A DNA stretch of 64,000 bases. It comes from Paulinella micropora. Its lineage: Eukaryota > Cercozoa > Imbricatea > Euglyphida. The notes below the pieces were generated by a model. The model did no database searches. It was given only the letters and a program-made list of their open reading frames with translations, and was not told the DNA's origin. The stretch covers positions 936,156 to 1,000,155 of the forward strand of contig BJOX01000058.1 in assembly GCA_009731375.1 (NCBI GenBank), read 5' to 3'. Below are positions 1 to 29,700 of the stretch, one piece after another (within the stretch, counting starts at the first letter, position 1; the number at the start of each line of letters is the position of its first letter). The translations under genes were made by a program, and so were the position numbers.

Positions 1-144
1 CCCTCCATATCACTCTTTCCAGGAGCTTTCTGTTGAACCTTAGTTCCAGATTTCCTTATGAGCTTGTACTGTTGTTCCTTGGAACCGGAATTCTTTTGAA
101 TTAAGCTCTTCTTTATTTTTCTCTCGTCTCTTTCTCATTAAACC

Positions 145-154
145 TTGCTTACTG

Positions 155-187
<33 letters not shown>

Positions 188-197
188 NNNNNNNNNN

Positions 198-241
<44 letters not shown>

Positions 242-309
242 AAGAAGAAGAAGAAGAAGAAGAAGAAGAAGAAGAAGAAGAAGAAGAAGAAGAAGAAGAA
301 GAAGAAGAG
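145..309. repeat. Poly-A, gap, then (AGT)n and (AGA)n arrays
   Basis: A poly-A run leads into a 10-N gap at 188-197, then AGT and AGA trinucleotide arrays. Open frames here are repeat translations (poly-K, poly-V, poly-E) and not genes. The 144 bases before it and the unique stretch 310-637 after it hold nothing I recognise. Confidence 0.9.
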
Positions 310-637
310 GAAGTATTAGCGGTCTGTCACAATAAGTATGTGTACAACAAAAAAAGGTAACACAAAACAGTTTTGCACAGTCTCTTTCAGGATTCCTTGC
401 ACTGACAGTAAGTATGCATGCATTCGCTCAACAGGCTCTGAAGTCCACTTATAAAAGCTTTTTCAGACTTTTTTCTTCTTTCTACTTTCTGCTTCGCTCT
501 TCTTCCTTCCTCATTCCTTCTCTCTCTTAAATGTTTTTGGAGATTGCCACTTTCTTCGCCATCCGGATTGCTATAACGGCAATATATCGTGTTTTCACGG
601 AAAAACGAGTACCTTTCCTGCTCGCAAAGTTCTTGGA

Positions 638-728
638 TCCTTTGCCTTTAGTTTAATGAAGTTACTTTTACAACTCAAGTGACCTCTGGTCATCCATATT
701 CTGCCTTCTTCTTCTTCTTCTTCTTCTT

Positions 729-761
<33 letters not shown>

Positions 762-1620
762 CTTCTTCTTCTTCTTCTTCTTCTTCTTCTTCTTCTTCTT
801 CTTCTTCTTCTTCTTCTTCTTCTTCTTCTTCTTCTTCTTCTTCTTCTTCGCCTTCTTCTTCTTCTTCTACTTCTTTCTTTCTTTTAGGAGCATCTGTTTT
901 TCTTATTCAGCTAACGGGAAAAACGATAAAAATAACCCGATAATGATGCAGAGTTTGCTATCATAACCGCGTTAAATTTATGTTTTAACCCGAATTACAT
1001 TCTTCTTCTTCTTCTTCTTCTTCTTCTTCTTCTTCTTCTTCTTCTTCTTCTTCTTCTTCTTCTTCTTCTTCTTCTTCTTCGCCTTTGCCTTTGCCTTTAG
1101 TTTAATGAAGTTACTTTTACAAGTTACCTCTGGTCATCCATACAAATCGTTAGCCCGAAGGCCATTGATTTAACTAAGACGGTGACCCTTCTTCTTCTTC
1201 TTCTTCTTCTTCTTCTTCTTCTTCTTCTTCTTCTTCTTCTTCTTCTTTGCCTTTGCCTTTGCCTTTGATTTAATGAAGTTACTGTTACAAGTGACCTCTG
1301 GTCATCCATACAAATTGTTAGCCCGAAGGTTATTGATTTAACTAAGACGGTGACCCTTCTTCTTTCTTTCTTCTTCTTCTTCTTCTTCTTCTTCACCTTC
1401 TTCTTCTTCTTCTTCTTCTTCTTCTTCTTCTTCTTCTTCTTCTTCGTCTTCTTCTTCTTCTTCTTCTTCTTCTTCTTCTTCTTCTTCTTCTTCTTCTTCT
1501 TCTTCTTCTTCTTCTTCTCCTTTGCCTTTGATTTAATGAAGTTACTTTTACAAGTGACCTCTGGTCATCCATACAAATCGTTAGCCCTAAGGCCATTGAT
1601 TTAACAAAGACGGTGACCCT
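638..1620. repeat. (CTT)n arrays alternating with a ~105-bp dispersed unit
   Basis: Long CTT arrays are punctuated by four copies of one unit, near 638-704, 1080-1188, 1244-1357 and 1518-1620. The unit begins with TTTGCC repeats, contains TTTAATGAAGTTACTTTTAC and ends in GACGGTGACCCTT directly against the next CTT array. Further copies lie near 2352-2447 and 3790-3862, and an inverted partial copy near 4903-4957. No coding capacity is seen. The class of repeat is unknown. Confidence 0.8.
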
Positions 1621-1659
1621 TATAATATTAATATTATTAAAGTAGCGTTGTAATATATT

Positions 1660-1662
1660 AAA

Positions 1663-1704
<42 letters not shown>

Positions 1705-1735
1705 GTAATAATGATGATGATAATATATCATACAT
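1660..1735. repeat. (TAA)n microsatellite
   Basis: A TAA array flanked by ATATTAATATTATTAAAGTAGCG, the same flank as the array at about 2490-2546. This is one sign that 1.5-2.0 kb and 2.35-3.5 kb share a duplicated block. Confidence 0.85.
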
Positions 1736-1764
1736 ATGGTCATGATATGTGTATATGGTCAGAG

Positions 1765-2198
<434 letters not shown>

Positions 2199-2489
2199 TT
2201 CTTCTTTTTCTTCTTCTTCTTCTTCTTCTTCTTCTTCTTCTTCTTCTCCTTCTCCTTCTCCTTCTTCTCCTTCTCCTTCTTCTTCTTCTTCTTCTTCTTC
2301 TTCTTCTTCTTCTTCTTCTTCTTCTTCTTCTTCTTCTTCTTCGTCTTCTTCTTTGCCTTTGCCTTTGATTTAATGAAGTTACTTTTACAAGTGACCTCTC
2401 ATACAAGTCGTCCCGAAGGCCATTGATGTAACTAGGACGGTGACGCTTATAATATTAATATTATTAAAGTAGCGTTGTAATATATTAAA

Positions 2490-2528
<39 letters not shown>

Positions 2529-2546
2529 GTAATAATAATAGTAATA
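2199..2546. repeat. (CTT)n array, dispersed unit copy and (TAA)n array
   Basis: CTT array with CTCCTT interruptions, then a copy of the ~105-bp unit at about 2352-2447, then a TAA array. The order matches 1357-1735, so this is a duplicated block. Confidence 0.8.
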
Positions 2547-2779
2547 GTGCTTCTCTGTCAATGGCTGATGCATTTCTGCACATGCGCCTCCATCGTCTCA
2601 CCCGTGAGGGGAGTACGAAGAATTGACGATAGGCTCTAATGACACCCCCGCAAGGGCAGTTCCAACACTTCCAGACGGACCGGTATGTTCAATGAAAATA
2701 CTGGTGGCACCGACGGGAATCGAACTGGCGACAGGGCCCAGATGGTAGAACTTGACCACTGGGCTATCACGGTGTCCAA
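2547..2779 (-). mobile_element. tRNA-derived SINE, copy A
   Basis: Read on the - strand, the element begins with a tRNA-like head near 2779. It shows an A-box-like TAGCCCAGTGGTC, a B-box-like GTTCGATTCCC, and an acceptor-like GGTGCCACCA ending in CCA. A tRNA-unrelated body of about 150 bp follows, ending at GAGAAGCAC and running into an ATT-type array. Both flanks are TAA microsatellite. The parent tRNA was not identified. Confidence 0.75.
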
Positions 2780-2867
2780 TAATAGTAATAATAATAGTAA
2801 TAATAATAGTAATAATAATATAATAATAATAGTAATAGTAGTAGTAGTAATAATAATAATAATAATG

Positions 2868-2912
<45 letters not shown>
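2780..2912. repeat. (TAATAG)n and (TAA)n array between SINE copies
   Basis: A TAA-rich array with TAG variants separates two nearly identical SINE copies in the same orientation. It is probably the A/T-rich tail of one copy expanded as a microsatellite. Confidence 0.8.
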
Positions 2913-3144
2913 GTGCTTCTCTGTCAATGGCTGATGCAAATCTGCACATGCGCCTCCATCGTCTCACCCGTGAGGTGAGTACGAAGAATTGACGATAGGC
3001 TCTAATGACACCCCCGCAAGGGCAGTTCCAACACTTCCAGACGGACCGGTATGTTCAATGAAAATACTGGTGGCACCGACGGGAATCGAACTGGCGACAG
3101 GGCCCAGATGGTAGAACTTGACCACTGGGCTATCACGGTGTCCA
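2913..3144 (-). mobile_element. tRNA-derived SINE, copy B
   Basis: Near-identical to the copy just upstream, with the same head, boxes and 3' end. Differences are scattered single bases. The very high identity suggests recent insertion or tandem duplication of SINE plus microsatellite. Confidence 0.75.
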
Positions 3145-3219
3145 ATAGTAATAATAATAATAATAATAATAATAGTAATGATAATAATATATCGTACATA
3201 TGGTTACGATATGTATATA

Positions 3220-3543
3220 TGGTCAGAGAGTTAAGGAAGAAGATCCAAATTAGAATGAAATGTTAACTGTGCCCTTCAGTTAATATTTCAATAATTTGGT
3301 TTAAGAAAGAAAGAGGGAAAGATCCAAACTAGGATGAAACGTTCACTGTGCCCTTCAGTTAATATTTCAATAATTTGGTTTAAGAAAGAAAGAGGGAAAC
3401 ATCCAAACTAGGATGAAACAGTTAATATTTCATTAATTTGGTTGAGAAAAGAAAGAAGAAGTAAAAGATGTTGGAAATGATGTTCCAAACGAGAATGTTA
3501 TGTTAACTGTGCCCTTCAGTTAATATTTCATTAGTTTGGTTTC
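3220..3543. repeat. ~80-bp tandem repeat, block 2
   Basis: Four units of the family at 1765-2023, one of them shortened. It follows a TAA array and a TATCGTACATATGG segment that also precedes block 1, so the surrounding kilobase is duplicated. Confidence 0.8.
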
Positions 3544-3544
3544 G

Positions 3545-3576
<32 letters not shown>

Positions 3577-3704
3577 NNNNNNNNNNNNNNNNNNNNNNNN
3601 NNNNNNNNNNNNNNNNNNNNNNNNNNNNNNNNNNNNNNNNNNNNNNNNNNNNNNNNNNNNNNNNNNNNNNNNNNNNNNNNNNNNNNNNNNNNNNNNNNNN
3701 NNNN
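3577..3704. other. Assembly gap (128 N)
   Basis: Unresolved bases between a poly-A run and a CTT array, the same arrangement as the gap at 2153-2198. Confidence 0.99.
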
Positions 3705-4135
3705 CTTCTTCTTCTTCTTCTTCTTCTTCTTCTTCTTCTTCTTCTTCTTCTTCTTCTTCTTCTTCTTCTTCTTCTTCTTCTTCTTCTTCTTTGCCTTTGC
3801 CTTTGGTTTAATGAAGTTACTTTTACAAGTGACCTCTGGTCATCCATACAAATCGTTAGCCCTTCTTCTTCTTCTTCTTCTTCTTCTTCTTCTTCTTCTT
3901 CTTCTTCTGCTTTTTCTTCTTCTTCTGCTTTTTCTTCTTCTTCTTCTTCTTCTTCTTCTTCTTCTTCTTCTTCTTCCTTCTTCCTTCTTCCTTCTTCCTT
4001 CTCCTCCTCCTACTCCTGCTTCTTCTTCTTTTTCTTCTTCTTCTTCTTCTTCTTCTTCTTCTTCTCCTTCTTCTTCTTCTTCTTCTTCTTCTTCTTCTTC
4101 TTCTTCTTCTTCTTCTTCTTCTTCTTCTTCTATTT
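3705..4135. repeat. (CTT)n arrays with one dispersed unit copy
   Basis: CTT array, a shortened copy of the ~105-bp unit at about 3790-3862, then more CTT with CTTTTT, CTTC and CTCCTC variants. Non-coding. Confidence 0.85.
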
Positions 4136-4480
4136 AGAATACGTATTTATTCAAGAGGACCACCAACACTTAATACTGCAAAAAGTGTTAAATTAACCGA
4201 GGTGGTAACCTTCAGCGTAGTTGCATATCAGACTCTAGCCTTTTTTCAAAAATAAGAATGCCTAAAAATGAGCAAAACGATTCATACCATATGTAATGGT
4301 CTTATAGCGCCTGTGACATGTCTTCCGCGTGTGCAGTGAACAGAATTTAAGGGCCGCTCGCAGTGTTTTCCTTTTTTCAAACTATTTTATATAATTATTT
4401 TTTACGATATAATTATAATCTGTGTTTTATAATTCTCTTATTTATACATATCATATTACATGAGACTACATGACGTTCCA
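4136..4480. other. Unique intergenic sequence
   Basis: AT-rich non-repetitive stretch upstream of the release factor gene. I see no convincing exon, RNA gene or promoter motif in it. Confidence 0.5.
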
Positions 4481-4555
4481 GTAGTAGTAGCAGCAGTAAG
4501 ACTGCAGACTGCAGCAGCAGCAGTAGTTAGTAGTAGAGTAGAAGTAGTAGTAGTT

Positions 4556-4618
<63 letters not shown>

Positions 4619-4665
4619 CTAGTAGTACTAGTAGTACTAGTAGTACTAGTAGTGGTAATAGTAGT

Positions 4666-4752
<87 letters not shown>

Positions 4753-4845
4753 TATGACAACAAACTCTGTATCATTATCAAGTTATTTTTATCGTATTTC
4801 TATTTGGCTGAAACAGAAAAAACAGTTACCTCTATTAGCCTAGCC

Positions 4846-4901
<56 letters not shown>

Positions 4902-4959
4902 CGACGTTTATGGATGACCAGAGGTTGCAATTAACTTCATTAAATCGAAGAACTAGGCC

Positions 4960-5021
<62 letters not shown>

Positions 5022-5071
5022 AATAAGAAAAAACACTTACCTCTAATAGCCTAGCCTAGCCTAGCCTAGTA

Positions 5072-5107
<36 letters not shown>

Positions 5108-5114
5108 CAGTAGC

Positions 5115-5167
<53 letters not shown>

Positions 5168-5258
5168 TGGTAGTAGTAGTAGTGGTAGTAGTAGTGGCAG
5201 TAGTGGCAGTAGTAGCGGCAGTAGTTGTGGTGGTGGTGCTAGTAGTAGTAGTAGTAGT

Positions 5259-5290
<32 letters not shown>

Positions 5291-5401
5291 TAGTAGTAGC
5301 AGTAGCAGTAGTAGGAGTAATAGTTTATCGTTTTTGCCGTTAGCTGAATAAGAAATATTAGATATTTTCCTTTAGGCTAGCCTAGCCTAGTAGTAGTAGT
5401 G

Positions 5402-5466
<65 letters not shown>
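4481..5466. repeat. (TAG)n arrays with CCTAG blocks
   Basis: TAG/AGT trinucleotide arrays in five blocks, separated by short unique spacers ending in CCTAGCCTAG. The spacers share TTACCTCTA(A/T)TAGCC, so the block of spacer plus array has been copied. An inverted fragment of the ~105-bp unit sits near 4903-4957. The last array abuts the first exon of the release factor gene, so it may form part of its 5' UTR or promoter region. Confidence 0.8.
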
Positions 5467-5467
<1 letters not shown>

Positions 5468-5496
5468 CTTACGTCTCATACAATCGATGCAGGCGC

Positions 5497-24382
<18,886 letters not shown>

Positions 24383-24396
24383 CCATCTCACTAACT

Positions 24397-24448
<52 letters not shown>

Positions 24449-24489
24449 AGAAAGGCTAGAGAGGCTACTGGCAGGCTTGAAACAAGAAA

Positions 24490-24535
<46 letters not shown>

Positions 24536-24890
24536 AGGCTACCGCAAGGCTTGAAAGATTGACCATCTTGAAAGGGCACATGCATGTACACACAACTGCC
24601 TCTCTCTCTCTCTCTGTCAAGATAAGCTGGAGAGGTTGCTAGAGCACTTGAAAGATTGACCACCTTAAACAGCCAACATACAAAATCACCCGATTTTCTT
24701 GCTTTTTCATTCCTTTTTTTTTTTTTCTTTCTGTCTTCTATGTCCCTTCCCTTCTCCTTTGTGATTCCCCGCTGTCTGGCTTTTCTCATTTTTCAGTTAT
24801 GTTTTTCTACGTCCTGTTCTCCTTCATGGACTAACTCTCTCTCTCTCTCTCTCCTTTTTTTTTTTTTTAATTAATTAATTTTTTTTTTCT
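24383..24890 (+). repeat. 3' flank of RF1: (TC)n/(AG)n with exon 20 echoes
   Basis: TC and AG arrays alternate with three copies of the exon 20 end, near 24442-24482, 24528-24563 and 24616-24661. Each contains (C)TAGAGAGGCTAC- or TGGAGAGGTTGC-like sequence, and the last two keep CTTGAAAGATTGA with the stop. They lie after the real stop, so they are probably 3' UTR or downstream sequence. Confidence 0.8.
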
Positions 24891-25180
24891 ATTACGCAAA
24901 CATTTTCAATAAGAAAATACTTGCCTGTAGTAGGGATAAGTGGGGAAGTGTAAGAGGGAAATCCATTTCGCCTTTTCTTTCTCTTTTTGTTCTTTCTCTG
25001 TCTTTATTAATATTTTCCTTCTTGACTTCCCCATCCTATTCATTTCACCCTGAAGTTCGTTCGCCCTTTTTGCTTCTCATTCCCTTCTCCGAGGCTCTCT
25101 TCTTCTTCGATTATTGTTCCCCTTATTCAACTTTCTGGCTCATGGGCTGCTAGTGTTTGCTCAATGGTGTGGCTCCTCAG

Positions 25181-25288
25181 GAGCCGGACATCCAGGAAAC
25201 TGACCCGGAGAGGAAGCTCTCAACCGACGATATTTACCAATCTACCCCTATTAACTACGGTTCCCGTATAAGACGGGGGGGATTGTAG
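25181..25288 (+). other. Possible terminal coding exon (unassigned)
   Basis: Follows CTCCTCAG and stays open for 35 codons (EPDIQETDPERKLSTDDIYQ and onward, ending RRGGL) before TAG. Composition looks coding and there is no repeat. No upstream exon or family was recognised, so it may be chance. Confidence 0.25.
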
Positions 25289-25668
25289 GCGCAGATAGGT
25301 ATTAATAAATATGCGACCTTTTCTTATACCCCTATACACAGTGATGTATGATGGATGAGCTATATCTAGTTAAGATATTATTAATAATATGGTTATATCC
25401 GTTTTTATTAATATAATAATACTTTTGAGCCGGTTGAAAACGATAATATTAAGACAAGCAACTGGTACTACCTTTTTACGCCGGATAATAGTATCGTTAG
25501 GGCTGACAATGGGAAATGGCTTTCTATTTACTTTTTGTTGCTTGGCTCTGATAATCTCCTATATTTTCCCACATACTGCGGGTTTCCTCTGGAGTCTTTT
25601 CTAGAGCAGGAACTGAGATTATGTTATTTTCAGTGTTTAAGTGCATGCAATTGCCGATTGGTAATTTC
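25289..25668. other. Unique flank of gypsy copy 1
   Basis: AT-rich non-repetitive sequence next to the 3' LTR end. The bases outside the LTR (GAAAT on the - strand) would be one half of a target duplication, but the other half cannot be found because the 5' end of the element is lost. Confidence 0.5.
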
Positions 25669-25905
25669 TGTAATGCCCCCAACGATAGCTAGTAAAAAGT
25701 CGGTAATACAACCAAACACAGTCCTCAAGAATGAGAATGATGTCTCGTTGTATTAGCTCAGTGAAGCCAAAAAGGAAAACGGCAACAGACCAGGAATAAA
25801 ATGGCATCAGGTCCAATCCGGACAAATAATACTGAAAAACAAGCTGGTGCACCTGTCACCAGGAAAAGGTACTTTTTACCGGCTATCCGGGGGGTGATGC
25901 CTACA
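25669..25905 (-). repeat. Gypsy copy 1, 3' LTR (237 bp)
   Basis: Starts TGTAGGCATCACC and ends GGGGGCATTACA (TG...CA). The same 237-bp length and nearly the same sequence occur at 61611-61847, ahead of gag in copy 2. I count only about six differences by eye. Confidence 0.88.
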
Positions 25906-25919
25906 GTACCCCCTCCCGA
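25906..25919 (-). promoter_or_regulatory. Polypurine tract of gypsy copy 1
   Basis: On the - strand ATCGGGAGGGGGTAC directly precedes the TGTAGG start of the 3' LTR, the expected position of the plus-strand primer. Confidence 0.75.
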
Positions 25920-26754
25920 TTTTATGACGGAAATAGCATTTTCGTCATACACCTTCTGATTTCTTTCTGCAAATAGTATGCGCTATGGAGTCATGCCACA
26001 CAGCGCATCGACCCACGGATAGACGCTAAAAGACGATAAATATATCCTCATACGGCACGTCAAAGCGGATTCTCTAGCCTTTCTTGTAAATTTTGAACTC
26101 CTTCCCCTCAATTTCTTTTTTTTTTTTTTTTTTTTTTTTTTTCGGCAGTATGTCAAGAACAAACGTACAATTAATAAAAAAATACAAGCAACGTGGTGCT
26201 GTAGTACGATTCCCCCTTTGATCTCCTTCTTCTTCTTATCATTATCATTATTATTATTATTATTCACAGGGAGATCGTAAGTACATTGTCTTTTTTAATG
26301 ACATACCCTTGTATAAGGCGGATATCCTATGATATAGTATTAGGGGGCCAGTCCTAATAGCTATATCCGAAGTCGAGGTGTATGTACCCGACCCTGCGAT
26401 ATACCGACACAAGTAGAGATTGACCGTGCTCAGGTACGACAGTATATAATCTATCGTAAAAAATAATTTAATGAAAGTTTCAGAGAACATTTCATTTTCG
26501 AGAACATCATCCCAGGACTTGGAAAGGGTCATACCCGGGAACACCATCGCTCAATACACTAGCGATCCCCGTATACGGTGTAGTATCATCGTCGATCGAC
26601 CTTTCGCACTCGTATGTTGCGATCGAATGCCAAGTTATATCACTGAGTCTTTTTAATATTCATATTGATAACTGATGATGCATGATCAAATCATGATACG
26701 CCGTGGGCAATCAATCAGTTTATTTGAGACGCATAAAGAAAAATAGTTTCTTTG
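25920..26754 (-). other. 3' untranslated region of gypsy copy 1
   Basis: About 830 bases between the pol stop and the polypurine tract, with a T run and a short TTA array. No third ORF (for example env) is visible. Confidence 0.6.
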
Positions 26755-29700
26755 TCACTGCCTTCGTCGTCTGGCGCGGATTTCTTTGCCTGGTGGAGGA
26801 CCACCAACAAAAGTCAGATCGAACTTTGACTGTTCGAGAATGTCCCAGATCTTATTAGGGATTCCGCCCAACGATAATTCAAAAGGGACATCAAGCACTC
26901 CTCTTGGCAGTGTCTGAATGGTCCACGCAGTGTAATCCTTGTCTCTGGGAGTAATTGTATCATCCCATGTCTCGAGACTTTTTGCGTCTTTATATACTGG
27001 CAGATAATGTCTTGCCTTTGGATCCTCAACCGGGTCCATACTTCTCCAGAACTGGAGTATCGGTTGTACTATCTTTGCGGCTGATGATATTTTGAGTGTC
27101 CGTGTGACACGCATCTGTCGTGGGACCGCCACGACCCGCATCAAGTATAAGTCTGAGAGAGTGTCATCAGCGACATGTTGTTCCGCTGGTCTCATCAGAT
27201 AGAAAACATTTTTCACCCATGCGATGGTTGCTATCGCATCGCCTTCCTTCCATCGCTCATGGACAATCTCAACGTTGCCCGCGTTTGGGTCAGTGTCCGT
27301 CCCCTCCTCCTCCTGGTGGACGTCCTTTGATCTCATCGACCTCATCGCCTTCCTCGGTTGGTCGTTGATAAGATCATTCCGCGCTCTCCTTAGCTGCGCC
27401 TCTGTGATCTTCTCCTTCTTTCCGCTATGCTCTCGCGGAGACTTGGACTGAGTCCCCACCGCGCTTATGCGGTCAGTCTTCTCCTTGCTGTCCACCTCAC
27501 TCTCCTCCTTCTCAGCTATCGGTGCCCGATAAGCATCGTCTTGGTCTATGCCAGCCTCCTTGTGGATGGGCGGCACCTCTTTGAAATCATCCTTCATCCG
27601 TTTTAACGCCTCCTCAACGGATTCATCTTCCAGTAAGAAGGGATCATACTTAATCAGCCTTCTTACATTCACAATTTGCACCTTCCCTCTACCCCTGATC
27701 TTGTAATTCAGAGGTCCCGTCTGTTCCATAATCTGATAAGGTCCTTTCCAGTGAGTGAACAGCTTAGAGCTGACTCCCTTCGGGACTTGAGGATGGTACA
27801 ATAGTACAATATCCCCGACCTGGAACTTGATCTGATCCAAGTGCGCTTGTCGCACCCCTTCAGCATCAGTCTTTCGGCGCTCCGCCTCTCTATGCGCCCT
27901 GACTATTTGTTCCGCCTCCATCTTCACTCTAAGTCTCATCCCAAACAACTCATCCGCATCCGCCCAAGTGTCTTTTGGGTGAAGGAGCGAAGTCGGGATA
28001 TCAGGCTCACGCCCATATACTAACTGATATGGCGAGATTGAGCTCTTCGAGCCTCCTAACGCCGTAGAGGGTAGACAGTTCATTGCAAACGCAAATGATG
28101 GTGCTGCCTCGACCCATGCTCTTTGATTCTCCTTCTTCGTGCAATACATCTTTAGCGAGGCTTTGAGGGGTCTGTGTACCCGCTCGATTTTCCCATTTGC
28201 TCGCGGGTTATAGGCAGTAACATATTGCCATTTCATCCCGTAATACTTAGATAGTTTGTCGATGACCTCGTTATTAAAGTCCGAGCCTCGATCAGAACAT
28301 ATCTTTCTTGGTACTCCGATCTGTGAGATGATCCTATCGATCAGCGCCTCGGCCGTCGTCTTGCCGGTAACGTCTTTGACAGGGATGATCCACACATAGT
28401 TGGTGGCTCTGTCAATAGCCGTAAGGAGGTATTTGTAACCATCCTTCGATTCTGGGAAAGGTCCCACATGATCAATGTGTATAAACTCAAACATCCCCGC
28501 ATGAAGAGGAAATTCGCCAATCAGGCCGAAATTTGCCTTCAGTGGTGTTTTGTTTATCTTGCACGGGATGCATGCATCCACCGCCTGATCTATCTCCTCC
28601 TTCATCTTCTTCCACCAGAATCGCCTCGCTACGAACATATGAGTTCGTTGTCGACCCGGATGCGCCAAAAGTGGGCAATTGTGGGCTGCGACAAATATAA
28701 ATCGTCTCAGACTCTCCGGTACCCAAAGGGTCCATTTGTCCGGCTGTGACGCATAGCGACCGTGAAGGCCCTTGTACCACAGTAGACCATCTCTCCATCC
28801 CATCTCCTTCATCTGATCTTTGATCGCTTTCGTCATCCGTAGCTCATCCGGGTTCTGATATAACTGTATCAGTTCTTTAAACTCCGGATCTTGAGCCTGT
28901 TGTTGCCTCCATGCGGTAGGCGAGGCTATATGGATAGTACCATCTTCTAGCCGTACCCCGATTCTTTCCGGGTCATCGTCTAGGTCACTTCTCCGCTCTT
29001 GAGGAGGCTCCGCATAAACTTCCTGCGTCTCCTCTTCCTCTCTTATGTTCGCCTTCGCATTCTCATATACCTCATAGGACCACTCAGCGTCCTCCTGGGT
29101 ATGTAGCTCACAACATATCCCGTGATCCGGGCCTTGTGGACTGTACCGTAGACCTGTGCGGTCATATCGGACTCCACTCGCCATCTCCATCGCCTCAATG
29201 TGGCTGACCTCATACACCTTGTCAGTGGACAAGTCTTCCATCTCCACCGTGGACACCAACGCCGATACTTCTGAGTTAAACTCTAGCCTAGAGAGGCTAT
29301 CAGCGACCACATTTCGCTTTCCCGGTAGATGGACCATTGTAAAATCGAAACAAGACAAGAACGCTTGCCACCGCGCCAGCCGTCCCGTCTGTTCATGATT
29401 CATCAACCATAACAGGTTATGATGATCAGTTCTGACAGTAAATTGAGGTCCTCCCCACAAATACTCTCTGAGCCTCTTGAGGGCCCATACTACCGCCAAC
29501 GCCTCTCTTTGCCTTGTGCAATAGTTTCTCTCCGCCGCACACAACTTCCTACTAATAAACATGATTGGGCGTAATTTCTTCTCCTCATCCTCTTGTTGTA
29601 ATACAGCCCCAATCGCAAACTTAGATGCGTCTGTATCGACTACGAATTGTTTCGTAAAGTCGGGCATCGTTAACACCAGTCCTCCGTCTTTCGGGTCTTT

